Part shown: piece by piece, positions 20,265 to 33,100 of the stretch
How positions within the stretch are numbered: the first letter of the stretch is position 1
How the letters are laid out: each line of letters opens with the position of its first letter
NCBI GenBank assembly: GCA_025399215.1
Contig: MU621217.1
Span: forward strand, 1 to 50,184
Length of the DNA stretch: 50,184 bases
Source: Globomyces pollinis-pini
Lineage: Eukaryota; Chytridiomycota; Chytridiomycetes; Rhizophydiales; Globomycetaceae
Reading direction: 5' to 3'
Translations under genes and position numbers: made by a program
Notes under the pieces: generated by a model
Database searches by the model: none
What the model was told of the DNA's origin: nothing
What the model saw: the letters and a program-made list of their open reading frames with translations, nothing else

Positions 20265-22092
20265 CTACTCGTCGTCCTTTTTAGGAGTCTTTTTTGGTGA
20301 TTTCTTTGGGGATCCTTTACCTCCCTTCTTCTCTTCAACTGCTTCCTTCTTTTCCTCCTTTTCCTCCTTCTTTTCAGTCTTGGTCTTCTTAGCTACTGGT
20401 TTAGCTTCAGCACCTCCACAAGCAAATGATATAATTAAAATTGGTAATAAGACAGATACTACCAGCAGGACAGCAATATGAGGTAATTCCTTAAGAGCTT
20501 CCACTGGGTCTTGTCGGGCCATTTCGTAAAATTCAATAGCTTGCTGAACAATATCATCGAAATATTTCTTTAATAAATCTGCAACTCCTGAAGCTTGTTC
20601 CAACAAAGTTGGTTCAACAGATTCTGGTGCAGGTGGGTCTAATTCTTTTTCAATCTTTGACTTGATTGCCCAAGTTTCGGCAGCAAGTTTCTTAGCTTCA
20701 GCAACGTCACTAGGATATGAGACTCAAAACCACTTACTGTCCGAGGTAGATATTATCAAATAAGAAATCATTTTGCATAGACCATAGTTCCAAACCAATA
20801 CCACCAATTTTGGTAAAAGCAGCAGGGTTTTTATCTTCAAAGTAATAAGGATTATCAATTTTTCTTGGGGACCATTCTCCCTTGTATGCAGGATTATCAA
20901 TCATTGGTGCAGACCATTTTCCTTTGTAAGCTGGGTTACGAATGATTGGTGCAGACCATTTGCCACAACCAGATACTTCAGCACAACGAGGATTTGGAAC
21001 AGTTGGGGCAGTCCATTCACCATCTTCTTCTTCATCCCAGTCTTCTGGTTGGGATACATCAGGATCTGGAATAGTATCAGGTTCATCAACAAGCCAGTCT
21101 TCAGGTTGCTATTATGAAATTAGATAATGATTAGAAAGAAATATGTGAAATGAATCATATAAAAAATTCTAAATAATAAAAACATACCACAGCATTAGGA
21201 TCAACAATTTCTAATGGAGCATCTTCATCCCAGTCTTCTGGTTTAGAGGCTTCAGGGTCTTTAATTTTAGCTTCATCAACCCAATCAGAAGGCTTTTTAT
21301 CTTCTGGATCATCAATTTGCTTAGGTGGGTTAACAGGAGGTTCAAAGTTTTCCAATAAAGATCCAGACTTGCTTGATTCATTGTTGATCAAAATTTCAAA
21401 GGTTTGGTCTGGTTTGACGATCAAAGTGTACAAATTAGTTTTCTTATCACTGACAATTTGAGGAGGACTAGTTAAATGTTTTTCTTCGATCACTCCCGAA
21501 ACTGGGTTCTTGTGTCTGAAGATGAAGTGAACTTTGTTGTTCAAACCACATTTATCAGGTCCAAACACTACAAGTTAATGAGTTATCAATTACTGATAGT
21601 ATAAGGAGTTTTATCACCAAATACATCTGGAGAAAATTTAGGATCATAAGTCAATAATTTGATATATGCACCTCCACATTCCAAACCATTTTGAGTTTTG
21701 ACTTCATATTGTAAAACCAAAGGTTTTCCAGCAGGATCGATTGGTTTATCAAACTTGACAGAGATAGCTGAGTGTGCAGCCAAAGTTTTCAATACCAAAC
21801 CAGTATCACCTTCAATTAACTTATCTTTTGGTTCTTCCAAAGCCCAAAGTCCACGATATTGCAACAAATCTTCATCTACCTCACCATCTACGATTTTCTT
21901 TGCGGTGGAAGGAATCCAACGAGAAGCCCAATCCTGTTCAAATTGTTCCAAGAAAGGAGCAATGATAGTAGATCGCTAATGATTAACACTAGATTTGATA
22001 ACCTTGAATAGAGGACGATCTGGGGTAGCATCAGCTACCTGTTCTTCTTGAGCGTAAGCAACAGCTGACCAAATCAAATGATGTAATTTCAT
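20265..22092 (-). CDS. CNE1: Calnexin, ER lectin chaperone
   Basis: Binds monoglucosylated N-glycans on folding glycoproteins in the ER. ATG at 22090-22092 opens a short signal peptide ([14 protein letters not shown]). The lectin domain carries [33 protein letters not shown] and [10 protein letters not shown]. The P-domain arm has the canonical four motif-1 repeats (e.g. [12 protein letters not shown]) and four motif-2 repeats (e.g. [13 protein letters not shown]). A Cys pair in [11 protein letters not shown] follows the first of them. Near the C-terminus [20 protein letters not shown] is the membrane segment, followed by a Lys/Glu-rich cytosolic tail ending KKDDE. About 560 residues. Introns are tiny except one of about 79 nt within the P-domain. 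Complete and confident. Confidence 0.93.
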
Positions 22093-22452
22093 GAGTAAAG
22101 AAACAGAATTGAAGAGTTGAAAATATACATGATCAAACGCCACATGCAACTGGCGTCTTTTGATTGGTTAGAATTCTAGTAGAATCAGAACTCGTTGCTT
22201 GCAGTGTCAAACTTGGATTTGAGTGATATACTATTTGAAGTATCTGAAGAATCACGTTCAACTTGGTTGTGCTAATCGTAAACTATTAAACTCATAAAAA
22301 AATTGTTTGTATCCAAGTTACTCATGTTGTGTATAGTGGAGCGTCACTCATTGTAATATAAGAAAAAGAAATCTAAATCACGTTAAACTTGCTAATATAT
22401 TCATAAAACAAAACATTTATTCTCAACTGAATTTATTCCAGGATTCGAAATA
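22093..22452. other. Intergenic, calnexin promoter side
   Basis: About 360 AT-rich bases between the calnexin start and the chitinase 1 stop, both on the - strand. It must hold the calnexin promoter. No unfolded-protein-response element was clear to the eye, and no frame, RNA or repeat was seen. Confidence 0.5.
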
Positions 22453-24442
22453 TTAGAGCAAAAATGCAAATGCGGCCAAAAAGACAAACACGTTTTGCTT
22501 CTCGGCTCCAGAAAGTGCTCCATATTCAGGTTTAATTTCATTTTGTTGAAGATAGTTAATAGCAGAGTCCTTGTTGTCTGGCTTTCCGTACGGAACAACT
22601 GGAGCTTTGGTAGGAACAGTGGTTGGAGCAACGGTATCTTCCGATTTGGTGGTTTTGACAGCAGAAGAGGTGGAAGATGGTGGGACAACAGTGGTAGGTT
22701 GAGTTTCGGTGGTAGTAGTGGCATTGACATTGGTAGGTTCGGCAGATTTGGTAGTTGTCTTGTCAGATGCATTGGTAGTGGTACTTTCAGATGCAGAGGT
22801 GGTCTTGTCAGATGCAGAGGTGGTCTTGTCAGATGCAGAAGTAGTGGTGCTTTCAGATGAAGATGTGGTTTTGTCAGATGCAGAAGTGGTTTTGTCAGAT
22901 ACAGAGGTGGTCTTGTCGGCTGCGGTAGTAGTAGAAGCGGTGGTAGTAGTAGTGGTTTGAACAGCAGTAGTAGTGGTGGTGATGATAGGGTTGACACATA
23001 CATCAGAAGCACCTTGGTTCAAAAGTTTTTGGAATTGGAACTTTTCTTGTGGAATTTGACTGGTTGAGAAAAGTGGTCCACCTGCAACAAAGACATCACG
23101 ATTACCACTCCACATTGAGAGGCTAAACAAGTTAAATACACAAAGACTTACAAAGAGACAAAAGGAGTCTTCAAGTAGTATTCATTTAATTCCTTAGCAT
23201 TGTCAAGAGTGAAAACTTCACCAACAATATCGTTGTTTCCAATCATAGGGGTGATACCAATAGTAGTTTTGGTAAATCCAATAGCTTGGAGTTGTTTGAA
23301 TGTGGCTTCAGAAGCTTCAATAGCATGCTTACCCATACCAGTAGCACCATCACTAACAGTATTGTAATCCATAGCCATGATGTTCAACACTAAAAAGTAA
23401 ATATAAATTTAGCATACTGTCCAATTCTAACTTGTTGTCCTTAGCATTTTGTAAAATTTCAAGTCCTAATTTGACCAAACCAGTAGGAAGGACAGGAAGA
23501 GTGAAGGAAATCTTTAATCCAGGGTTAGCAGCCTTTAAAGCGACAAGAGCTTTACTACGACGATCATTTGCAGCCTTGTTTTCAGCATTTTCACCTTCAA
23601 TATCCAAATCAATCCAACGAACTTGATATTCATCAATAACGGATTGATAAGCGGCTTGGATTTCATTGACACTGTTGGTCAAAGTAGCCAATTCAACACC
23701 AGTTAACCCACCAAAGGACACAACTACATCTCCACCATTGGCACGGAGGGCCTCAACCTTGTCTTTGTAGAAATCTAAATCAAATTGACCACCCCAACTT
23801 GGGACAACCTTTCCACCTTCAATATTTCCGTTAAGGAAGGCCAAAGAGTACCATTTGACACCAGTAACTTTACGAGCTTCATCCAAATCAAAGTTTTGAT
23901 TGTTGAATAAAGCAGTTTTGGTGGTGACATCCAAAAATGGGGCAAACACTTTACTTGGAATACAAGTTTTGGATGGTTTAAGAGGAGATTTCTTTGAACA
24001 AACACTAACATGAGAAATTAAAATTCAATACCCAAATATTTTCTGACAACCAGTACCACAGAATGGTTCAGTATTCCCACAGAAACCAGAAGGAGAACAA
24101 CAATTACCAGGAGAACATCTCTTTTTGACAATTGCACCACAAGTACCGTCGGTAGACACAGGGAAATCAAGAGAAGGAGGGTTCTTCAAGTCATAGCATT
24201 GCCTATAATTAAAAGGAAAGTGTTCCATACCCAAAGCCAACTTGGCATTTGTGACCACAGTAAGCATCAAAGTTGAATGGGTTTCCACCACATGAACCAA
24301 ATTGAGAGCAACAACTGCCAACAGGACATTGTTTACCAACAGTTGGACCACAAGTACCATCAGTACTGATAGGAAGATTTGCCTGAGGAACGGCTAAAAC
24401 AGCTTGTGAGAACACAGCTGACAGGATCATCAATTTGTTCAT
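22453..24442 (-). CDS. Secreted GH18 chitinase with two CBM18 modules and GPI-type tail
   Basis: Signal peptide (LMILSAVFSQAVLA) from the ATG at 24440-24442, then two Cys-rich chitin-binding modules (TDGTCGPTVGKQCPVGSCCS... and TDGTCGAIVKKRCSPGNCCS...). A catalytic domain follows with AFLNGNIEGGKVVPSWGG, VVSFGGLTGVELA, the acid-bearing RWIDLDIEGEN, SFTLPVLPTGL, LNIMAMDY and TPMIGNND, then LSMWSGNRD. The first Asp of the usual DxxDxDxE is replaced, but DLDIE is intact. This catalytic type resembles actinobacterial chitinases more than typical fungal class III/V enzymes. A Thr/Ser-rich region of KTTSASD-type repeats (about 22640-22960) and a hydrophobic end (VFVFLAAFAFLL) fit a GPI-anchored wall protein. 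Four tiny introns. Paralogue of chitinase 2 at 48.9 kb. Confidence 0.88.
22640..22960 (-). repeat. Thr/Ser/Lys/Asp-coding degenerate tandem repeats
   Basis: Within chitinase 1 the coding strand repeats units meaning SDKTTSA with variants SESTTTS and ASDKTT, about ten times, in 21-30 base steps. This is a wall-spanning O-glycosylated stalk of the kind that varies in length between strains. Confidence 0.75.
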
Positions 24443-24955
24443 TTTAATCTAATTTGGAAGAGTTTATTGTGTTCAACGGTGTTTAAATATTGCTTTTTTA
24501 ATATACCGCACATGTTCAAGGGAACTACTGCAAAGGACCTTCGTAGCCCTGAAAAATGTTTCATGACGGTGATTGTTGTTGTGATTGGCGTGATCGATAC
24601 AATAATGCTAGAGATAATATGATTAGTGGATAGATATAATATAATGTAATGTAATGCCGCCAGTGCATTACATTTCTACCGTGATGAATTCATGATGATA
24701 TTTAAAATTATCTCTCAGATGCGATGCTCTTTGACTTGAAAAAGCTCTAATCAATGTTATCAGAACCTCTTTGATTGTCTTTCTTGGTTAAATATTTCAC
24801 TTCGTTGTTTATGACAAACTGCAGAGCGTCTACATGTGTTGTGTTTCAGTAACGATTTCATGGACTCACCAACAATGTCACCACCACAAAGTGATGTCTT
24901 CATTCTCAATATAACATGAATTACACACACAGTAATTATATTTAGTTCTGTTTGA
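24443..24955. other. Intergenic, chitinase 1 promoter side, with hairpin
   Basis: About 510 bases between the chitinase 1 start and the C2orf81-like stop, both on the - strand. A perfect 10-bp stem (AATGTAATGC at 24648-24657 and GCATTACATT at 24665-24674) encloses a 7-base loop. An open frame at 24760-25008 overlaps the 3' end of the next gene in another frame and is probably a shadow. Otherwise nothing was seen. Confidence 0.5.
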
Positions 24956-26428
24956 TCAAGACGGAATTTGGCCTGGAACAAATCTGATGGATCCTTCCAA
25001 ACTATCACTTTCTTTTGTCACCTCCATTGGTTTGGAGTTCATAATTATCTGATCCAATACCGCCAATTGTGAGACTTCAAACATACTCTTGTCTTGAATT
25101 ACCGGATATTTGATAGTCTTAGTCGAAGTCTACAGTATCAACTGTACTTGCTGAACTTACCTTTTTAATCTGTGCTCCTGCTCTAACCGATTCGCCTTCT
25201 TTGAGTGTCACTCCAGCAGCAATTTTCATTGTATCAATCTAAACCCTGTTAATACACAATTGGAGATACCAAGGATGGAATATTCAATGATGGATCGTTG
25301 TCAAACCCATCCAGTGTATCATTGACATTCACATTCATTAGCAAATTTTTCGAATTCTTATGTCGCATTCGGTTAATTCGATTCTTTGTTAACTGCAACG
25401 TTGTATCTGTATTTTCCTTTGGTGGTTTTACATGTTCATGTCCTAATACACGAACTTTGACTCTATCTCATCAAAACACATTTGACATTACCTATTTCAT
25501 TGTTAAGTGAACTAACTTACCCAACATTTTGATTCCATGGTGGACTGCTCGTCAAAAACATTACTTTTCCATTTGGATCAAATGTGTAGTCTGCATTCTT
25601 TACCGTACCTTCTTCTTTTTCTGTAGTTGCAATACGAGACTATCAATGGTTACTCACAGAGTCAAATATTCTCATTAAAAGGCTTGTGATAATGGGTTGA
25701 AACGTATAAAGGACAAACTTACCAATAGTCGTCGATTATCCTCTGATATCATTTTTTCAGCATCGTTAACAGTATTATCATTTGCTCTGAAAGTATTTTT
25801 CATCAGCGAATAATTATTCTCCGATGCTGACTTTCTTCTCGCTTTCGCTTTTGCTGGCTTGACCTTGACTAGCTCCACTTGAGGTACTTTTTGTTTTGGT
25901 GTCTGAAGTTTTTTCGCTTTGGACAGATTTGAGTTAATCGCTGGACTAAAATATCAAAGCGATTATGAATTTGTACATTTTGACAGCTGGATCAAGTAAT
26001 TCTATAACACCCTCTGGGTTTGTTCTTACAAAATGGTCACCTAACCTGAGGTTATTAGTATATCCATTCTTACGTTCTGACTGGTACAGAAGCACATGCC
26101 CATGAATCAGTTTGAATAGGTTCCGGTTCTGAAAATGAGCGACAGAATAAAATTACCATCATCAGGAATCCAAAGTACATTATCATTATTTCCTGGATCT
26201 CTAGAAAAAAAATGATACTATCGTAAGTTCTGGAATAAATGATACATTAATCAAATCCAGGATTGTATTTTTAGCAAAGTCAACTGCAAAAGGTAATATT
26301 TGAACATCAATATGTTTTTTGAACAACACCTGATGTGAATTGTGTATCACTTCGTCTATTAACTGAATCACCAATAACTCTCCCTCTTCCTGTTCGACAA
26401 CTGATACCCAATCTTCTTTTGTTGCCAT
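24956..26428 (-). CDS. C2orf81-like (DUF4639-type) protein, cilium-linked family
   Basis: N-terminus WVSVVEQEEGELLVIQLIDEVI...HQVLFKKHIDVQILPFAVDFAKNTILDLI follows the plan of the animal C2orf81 family (EEGE, a helical region, a PFT/PFA-type turn, then a DSWA motif). After the next exons comes RDPGNNDNVLWIPDD-EPEPIQTDSWACASVPVRT, with EPEP and DSWA as in that family. A basic Lys/Ala middle, a YTFDPNGKVMFL segment and a GVTLKEGESVRAGAQIKK segment end the protein at a TGA in 24956-24958. About nine introns; 25463-25520 is a two-unit composite. The first exon joins the second only if one base is dropped from the A8 run at 26205-26212. The family is linked to motile cilia, so this gene argues for a flagellated life stage. 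Family call from memory, not a search. Confidence 0.6.
25463..25520 (-). other. Composite intron, two tandem units (29 + 29 nt)
   Basis: In the C2orf81-like gene the join PPWNQNVG-VKVRVLGHE removes 58 bases that split exactly into two 29-nt units, 25492-25520 (GTAAG...AAATAG) and 25463-25491 (GTAAT...AGATAG), meeting at TAG|GTA with no exon between. Confidence 0.65.
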
Positions 26429-26524
26429 TCAATAAACTTTGACTTTTTTTTGACGCGATTTCTCTATAGCCCTAAACAAATACATTGTGAGAGGTGAATT
26501 GATTTACTACAGAAGCATTAATAT

Positions 26525-26944
26525 CTACCAATCATTTGGGTGACTTTTTAAAGCTGCATGTTTAGTCTGTTAAAAAATCTTTAGTTGATGTTGTACATAC
26601 TAGTCCATTGACTGATATTGAAGATAATTCAATTCACTTTATTAATAAACTCTTTCAAAATTACTAATTGGTCATTTATGATGGTGTAAAAATGTGACTC
26701 AGAACGCGTATTACGTTTGTTCACAAAGTCATCATCAATTCTCGTCATTTCAATTAAATTTCTAAATTTAGAAATCTGAATGTCAAAACCCAATCTAACA
26801 TGGAATGTTGATGATAACCCGAAAACAGCTAATCGAGGTTTATTCGGTGGATTCTTTTCCAATTCCAACAATCAACCTCGTTCTCAGAGCAATAACTCTA
26901 GCAATACGTAAATTACATATTTGATTTTCATCATTATTTAGTCC
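26525..26944 (-). CDS. Small hypothetical protein
   Basis: A coding stretch NPPNKPRLAVFGLSSTFHVRLGF...IEMTRIDDDFVNKRNTRSESHFYTIINDQLVILKEFINK is clear. Upstream, two tiny introns could link it to an ATG near 26942. Downstream, a GT...AG interval of about 70 nt could link it to TKHAALKSHPNDW and a stop at 26525-26527. The whole would be about 100-110 residues, soluble, with a helical C-terminal half. I recognise no family. The exact ends are uncertain; without the last splice the frame stops at 26629. It is divergent from the ALFY gene, with about 160 bp between them. Confidence 0.45.
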
Positions 26945-27105
26945 AAAAGAAAACCTGCGTTCATTGATGATTACATTTAATCATACTAATAAAACGGATG
27001 AAGTTTGTGTTCGTGATTGCTAACAGCTAGGACAAAATCAAAAACATAAATGTCATTCTAGACAAAATCAAGCTCTATTTTTCAAGTGGATCACTTCAAA
27101 CAAAT

Positions 27106-30100
27106 ATGACTGAATGGTAAATTGAACATACTCAACCATTATAGTCAATTAGATTTCAAATCCACTATCCAATTGATGATGAAATCTATTCAATTCAACA
27201 ACCCAAATGATGATAAATCACTTACTATGCAATTTTTGAAGAAGAATTTCGACACATTTTCAAAAGTGATTGAATGTTTAAAAACATTCATCAGTTCTAC
27301 ACATGTACGAATGTCTTGAATAAATAATACAATAGGAACCAATTGTACCACTTTTAGATCAATTCAAAGTACAACAGTTTTTTTGTAATTTGGCACGTCA
27401 ATTATCAACACTAAAACCATTGGATTTTGATTCATCTGATATCAAACGGGATCATTTGGATGAGGAATGGAATATTATTGCAGATAATATATCAAATTCA
27501 ATTCGAATATTGTTGAAACGCGATCAATCTGTTCATAATTCATCTGGCGTTCAGACGTTGTATCGCATTGTCCTGTTACCATTAGAGAGTGGTAAATATA
27601 CAGAATATTGGCGATTACAGTAAATTTAAAGATATTTAATCGTCTAGTTGTGCTAATGCTATTCAATTTACCTATAAGACTAAACGTTTCAGCAATGAAC
27701 ATATCGTATGGTTACAGAAAAGTTTATATTTTGACCATATGATGGAATTATTAAAACTATCTTTGAAAGTTCAACAATATGAAGTTTCCAATTGCATGCT
27801 TTCCGTTATTATAGAGTTATTATGTGTAAACTACAGGTTTCTAAATTTATTTTAGACAATGCAACAAAAGAGTGAAGTGTTTCTGGATCACTTTGTTCTG
27901 AATGACGGCTATGCTCATATTCAAACTTTGTTGGTTGCACAAACTAACATACAAATACAAGAATCAGTTTTGAATAGCCTATTGCGATTAGCATTTATTG
28001 GAACAGATGATTTACTGGATAATTTGGTTGAAATTGATCGCGAATCACCTTTTCAAAGGAACGATTTTGATATGCCTATCAAAGAAGAGAGTATGACCAT
28101 ACATCAAATACTAACATACAGCATATCTGTTTAGAAATCTAAACAATCTTAAACTATATATGCAATTTTACTTATCTGTTGCCGATGCAGATGATCATAC
28201 AACGCAAATCACAAATTTATTAGCCAGACAATTATATGATGTCATACAAATGAATCCTTTGAATTATTTTCTTATTTGTGGAAATTCCAACATTATTTTT
28301 CAAGTTATTGAACATTTAGATTCATTCACACTGGATATGAAAGTAAGATGTAAATGAATTAATCTTGAAGAATTCTGTGTTTGCTATTCTACGCCATATT
28401 ACAATTGTTTTGAAATATGTCCCATTTAAGGTATTTTGATTTGGTACTGAATGCCTAGGAATTATCTCTACTTTTTGTTCATTTTCATGGTGCATCTTCC
28501 AGTAATACCATCAAATCAACAATCAACTTTTGTGATAATTTATTAGACTTGTCCCCAAGTTGGAATACTACATTTCAAGAACTTGGGTTGATGAACACTT
28601 TTACATCCATGATTTACTTTATCTCTAAATTTTATCGTGGTGAAAGTTACCCTGAAACTACCACTGCTACTACTTTTGAAGGTGGTGCATTCGTAGTTTC
28701 TGATGGGTTATTGGAAAACTTTACTGAAATAACTCACTTTCTTACTAAATTAATAACACCTGGACTTCCTTTGGGAATGTTTCGCGAAAAAGTCAAGGAT
28801 GGATTATTTGTTTTGGTGCAAAAAGAACATTTATCTTTTGGTGTAACAAACATTTGGAAGGTTTGAATTCTATGATTTCACGTTTTAGAAATTGATAATT
28901 ACGACCAATGCAGAGAATTCGACAAGTCTGATTGAAAATATTGAACTAATTGATATCTTAAAAGCACTTAAAACCTGCGGATCTATTGATCTTAAAATTC
29001 AATTGCTTCAATTTTTGCAGGATATTATAGTAGATTACCCTAAAATACAGGTAGTAATTGGTAATTTGCAGGTATTTGATGGATTACAATGGGCAATGGA
29101 ATCTGTTAGCCTAGATGAAGCCGAAAGTGATAAAGTATTACTGCTCTTTGACGGATGGTTTAAAACAGTTCTATCATTGATTCAGAATTGCGATCAAAAT
29201 GAAGTCTTGTTTAAAGATTTCGCAACTGAACCTATTTTCTTTTCGACATTACAGAGAATATTTGACAAAATTGGATCTGTTGTATTTGAAGGGCTTTTTC
29301 ATCTAGCATTGGATTTTAAATTCTACCAAGTGGATCCTCTCAATTCCAATAATCTGGAGATTAATAACTCTCAAGCGAACGCAGCTGTCGTTAAAAGAGA
29401 ATACATTTTCCCGATCATCATCAATCTATTAAAAGATATGGAAGATGAAACCTCATCTTTGACAATCTCAGTGCTCAATCCAATATCTTACTTATTGAAT
29501 TTAAACAAGCAAAATCAAGTGGCACTATGTAACTCTGCTATTTTGGAAAGTCTTCTTTTGTGGATTACTAAGTTAGAGGGCCCTATAGACTTCGAAAATA
29601 CTCATCAATTGCTTTTAAATCAGGGTGATAATTCACAAAAGCTAAAGAATATGTTGACTAAACTACTGAAACAATTAACAACCATGGGAATGTCTGATAG
29701 TGCATTAAGAATTTGCTTATCAAAAGTTATTGGAGCATCAAAACTTACAGAGCCTTTCAGATTATATTTTTTAGACTTGATTCTTCATACTTTGAGCTTT
29801 GGTAGAAGTCCGTGTTATTTTCATTTTGAACCACCACATACAGGACAACCAGGGAGAATAGTTCTAGAAGATTATGGAAGATCGTTCCCTCCACAAGGAG
29901 GATACACGTTTATGGCATGGATCAGAGTAGAAAAATATGATAAACTAAGTGATATTGATATAATGACTATTGCCGAACCGAACAATACAGAAAGGCTTCG
30001 TGTTTATATTGATCGACATCGAATGGGATTAACTCTTAAGACGTTAAAAGGAAAATGCGATGTCGAAGGGTTTGTAATTTCGGAAAAAGCGTGGTATCAT

Positions 30101-33100
30101 ATCGGAATTGTTCACCATAAACCACTACTCTCTGCCAGCAGCGTGGAGGTTTATGCAAATGGCACCCTAGTATTTTCAGATAAGTGTAACTATCTGGGAC
30201 ATCCAGGTAGTATACCAGCAGTAAAAACATATCTTGGATCGCGACCGGAAATCTCCAAAAATCCAGGATCGTATATTTTCAACCTTGGACCAACATACTT
30301 CATTGAGGAAACTGTTTTAGAAGCTCAATCTATCTCAGTTATTTATGATATAGGATTTGAATACATTGGAAACTGGCAAGGTTCTTGGGAACCTTATTTG
30401 ATTGGAAACAATAAATTACAGAGTAAGTCAAACAAAATCCTAGAAGGGGAGGCCGGCTCGCCACTATTCAATCAGCTTGCTACTTTTGCACTATCTCCAA
30501 CCAAGTCTCAATTCGTACACTTGCTAGGAATTCCTGAAGATCAGTTCCTATTCTCTATCATCGCGAAGAACAACCTCGATTATATACCAAAAACTACCCT
30601 GAATGAGTTGATGTCATCCAAATTCGCTTCAGATATTACTAGTATGAAACGTAAAGGGATCGTTAATGGATCCAACACAAAACCAACACTCTCCACCGAG
30701 AAGTCAACCATTGGAAAAATAGAAGGTGATGTTCTTACCGTTTGCCCAAAGAGAATTATTGAGGGCATTTGGACGTTGGGAGGATGCGCTATTTTATTGA
30801 AATTAGTGGAAGAGAGCAAAGTGAGTTTTTCACTGATAATAATACTTTAGTCATCCGAAGAGTTGCACAGAACTTTATCTATATTGGTACAATCTGTAAT
30901 TGGAAGTTGGAGGAACCTTGCGGAGATGGAAAGAAATCAAATGTACGAAATACTATCCTTCATCATCAAGAGCAAAAAAGATTTGGTGACGATTGCAACA
31001 CTGGATGTAATCCTTAGCTTAGTTGGTCGTAGCTTAGATAATTCTAAGTACTTGTTCTTAATATTTAATCGATAGTGATGCAACTATTGGAAATCAACCT
31101 GCACTACGGCATTTAGTCTTGGACATCGAGATGTGGCGTGCACCAGAGCAATTTCAGAGATACTATATGAATCAGCTCTCTGATTTAATAGTACATAGCT
31201 CTCACAGAGAAGAAAACATAGCTACTTTAAACAGAATGGGTAATAATCGAATTCTCTGACTTTAGCTATAATTAAACGATTCTTGATGATGATTGGCAAT
31301 CAAATTATAGTGTCAGATTTGCTTCCCGAATTGGTACTTCACATAAAAATTATCTTAAAATCATCATGGACCACTGAAGTAATCAAGATGGTTTGCACTT
31401 TTATGATCAACACAATACCAAAAGACTCAGAGCCAAGTGAACTTCGTCGAGAGAGTGATACTCAGAAAAGCTTGCCAACACCGATCTACAAACTTAATTC
31501 TACAGAATCAAGTAAGACATACTTAGTTTTAGCAAGAAACTTGATGCTGGCAATGCTGGTAGATATTACTGCAGAAAATGGGAAACTCAACAAATTCAAC
31601 ACTGATTTAGTAAATGCAGTTACAATTCGGTGGGTAATGCTTTTTATGTCGCCTAGATTAAATAATGCAACAGTCAATTTAGCTGTCAAATTGTTTTACA
31701 ATGTTTGGTATTCTGATGAAAATCCAGGATCAAAGTATAGAGAATCGTTTTCAATCATGAATCATTTGATTCAATCCCGATACTATTTAGTCCCGTTGTA
31801 TCTTCCTCTTTGGGGTATCTTGTGTGGCACAGATATTGATCCAAATCATTGGAATGTAGAATATAAAATCCCCAATCTCATGGCAATTCTCAAACCATCT
31901 GGTGCAAAGGGAATAAAAAGACAGTTCTGTTTTGAGGTAGCATATACTATTCTTGGTTTGACAAATAACTGTATCAAGACATTATCAAAGCATTCAGTAG
32001 AAATAAATTCAAAACGAGGTGACAATCCAGATATCAAACAGGGTTCAGATTCAAATTTAACAGAATTGTCTGAAATCGTACAAACTTCTCTGGAGTTTAT
32101 TGGCGCCATGTACCTTCCCTTTGATCAAATGAAAGAAGCTTTTGGGAGACAGGACTTGCTTGATATACTTGTTCATAACCTCTTTGATATCATTTGCAAT
32201 GATCCAGTTTCATCAATCGAATCAGAACTGTCCAACAGCAAAAAAGGGGGTGATTTCGACAATTTTCATCTATTTACAAGCAACTTGACCGATATTAAAG
32301 AACCTTTTAAAGTCAGCATGACATTTTGTGCCGAAGGAACATTGCAGCCTTATGATAATATAGAGTGTGTTTACTTATTGACATCAAAAAGGTATTAGAA
32401 TAAGTATTTAATTGTAGTTCAAACGATGAAAGTAGATTTCAGTTATCTGCGGTCGACTACATTGAAAATATGCCGGCTTTAAAGGAATCAGTGTTTGCTA
32501 TATTACAATTAATTATGATTGTAACAACGGACTCGGTCCTTGGAACATGGAAACCCATCTCAGCATTGGATATGATATTGAAGGTATTTCAGGAGAAATA
32601 TTAAAGTTAGGCTGTTCCGCCAACATCTAGGGCTAATTTAAGTGCATTTCAAGAATTCATAATATTGTGTGTGATGAATGCTGTTAGTCAGAAAATTCAA
32701 AAGCGGAAGTCAATAGTAAATGACACAAAGAATTACCAATCTCTTCAAAAATTCACAAGTTTAGTTGTTGATATGGTCTATCAAGGTTAGATCAATATTT
32801 CTAACAGTTAAGGGTCATTTGCGAAAAGGCATGAATATGTACTTGATTTTGCACTCTTAATTTCTCAAATATCTATTGAATTAGAAGACGAAAATTCGAA
32901 AACTGGAAACAAATCAGATTTTATTGTTCAAAACTATTTCAAACAGCTAAATAGGATCTTAATGTACTGTATTGGGAAAATGTCATCAGTGGCATATATG
33001 GATGTGGATTACATAATATTCATTTTGAGAAAGGTTAATCTGTATCAAGTAAGCAAAACCATACTAATATTTAGAATATCTTCTTAAACTTGCTTAATAA

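Noticed and set aside
22495..22960. Open frames on the + strand opposite chitinase 1 rich in Val/Ser/Arg
   Set aside because: They are antisense readings of the Thr/Ser repeat region; the - strand frame has domains, introns and a paralogue.
24760..25008. - strand frame of 82 codons that might extend the C2orf81-like gene
   Set aside because: It overlaps the end of that gene in another frame and no GT-AG splice of the right phase was found to join it; left as unresolved rather than called.
26893..26911. Candidate 19-nt intron in the small hypothetical gene
   Set aside because: Shorter than every intron confirmed by homology here; a 34-nt alternative ending at CTGAG is as good, so the exact splice is left open.
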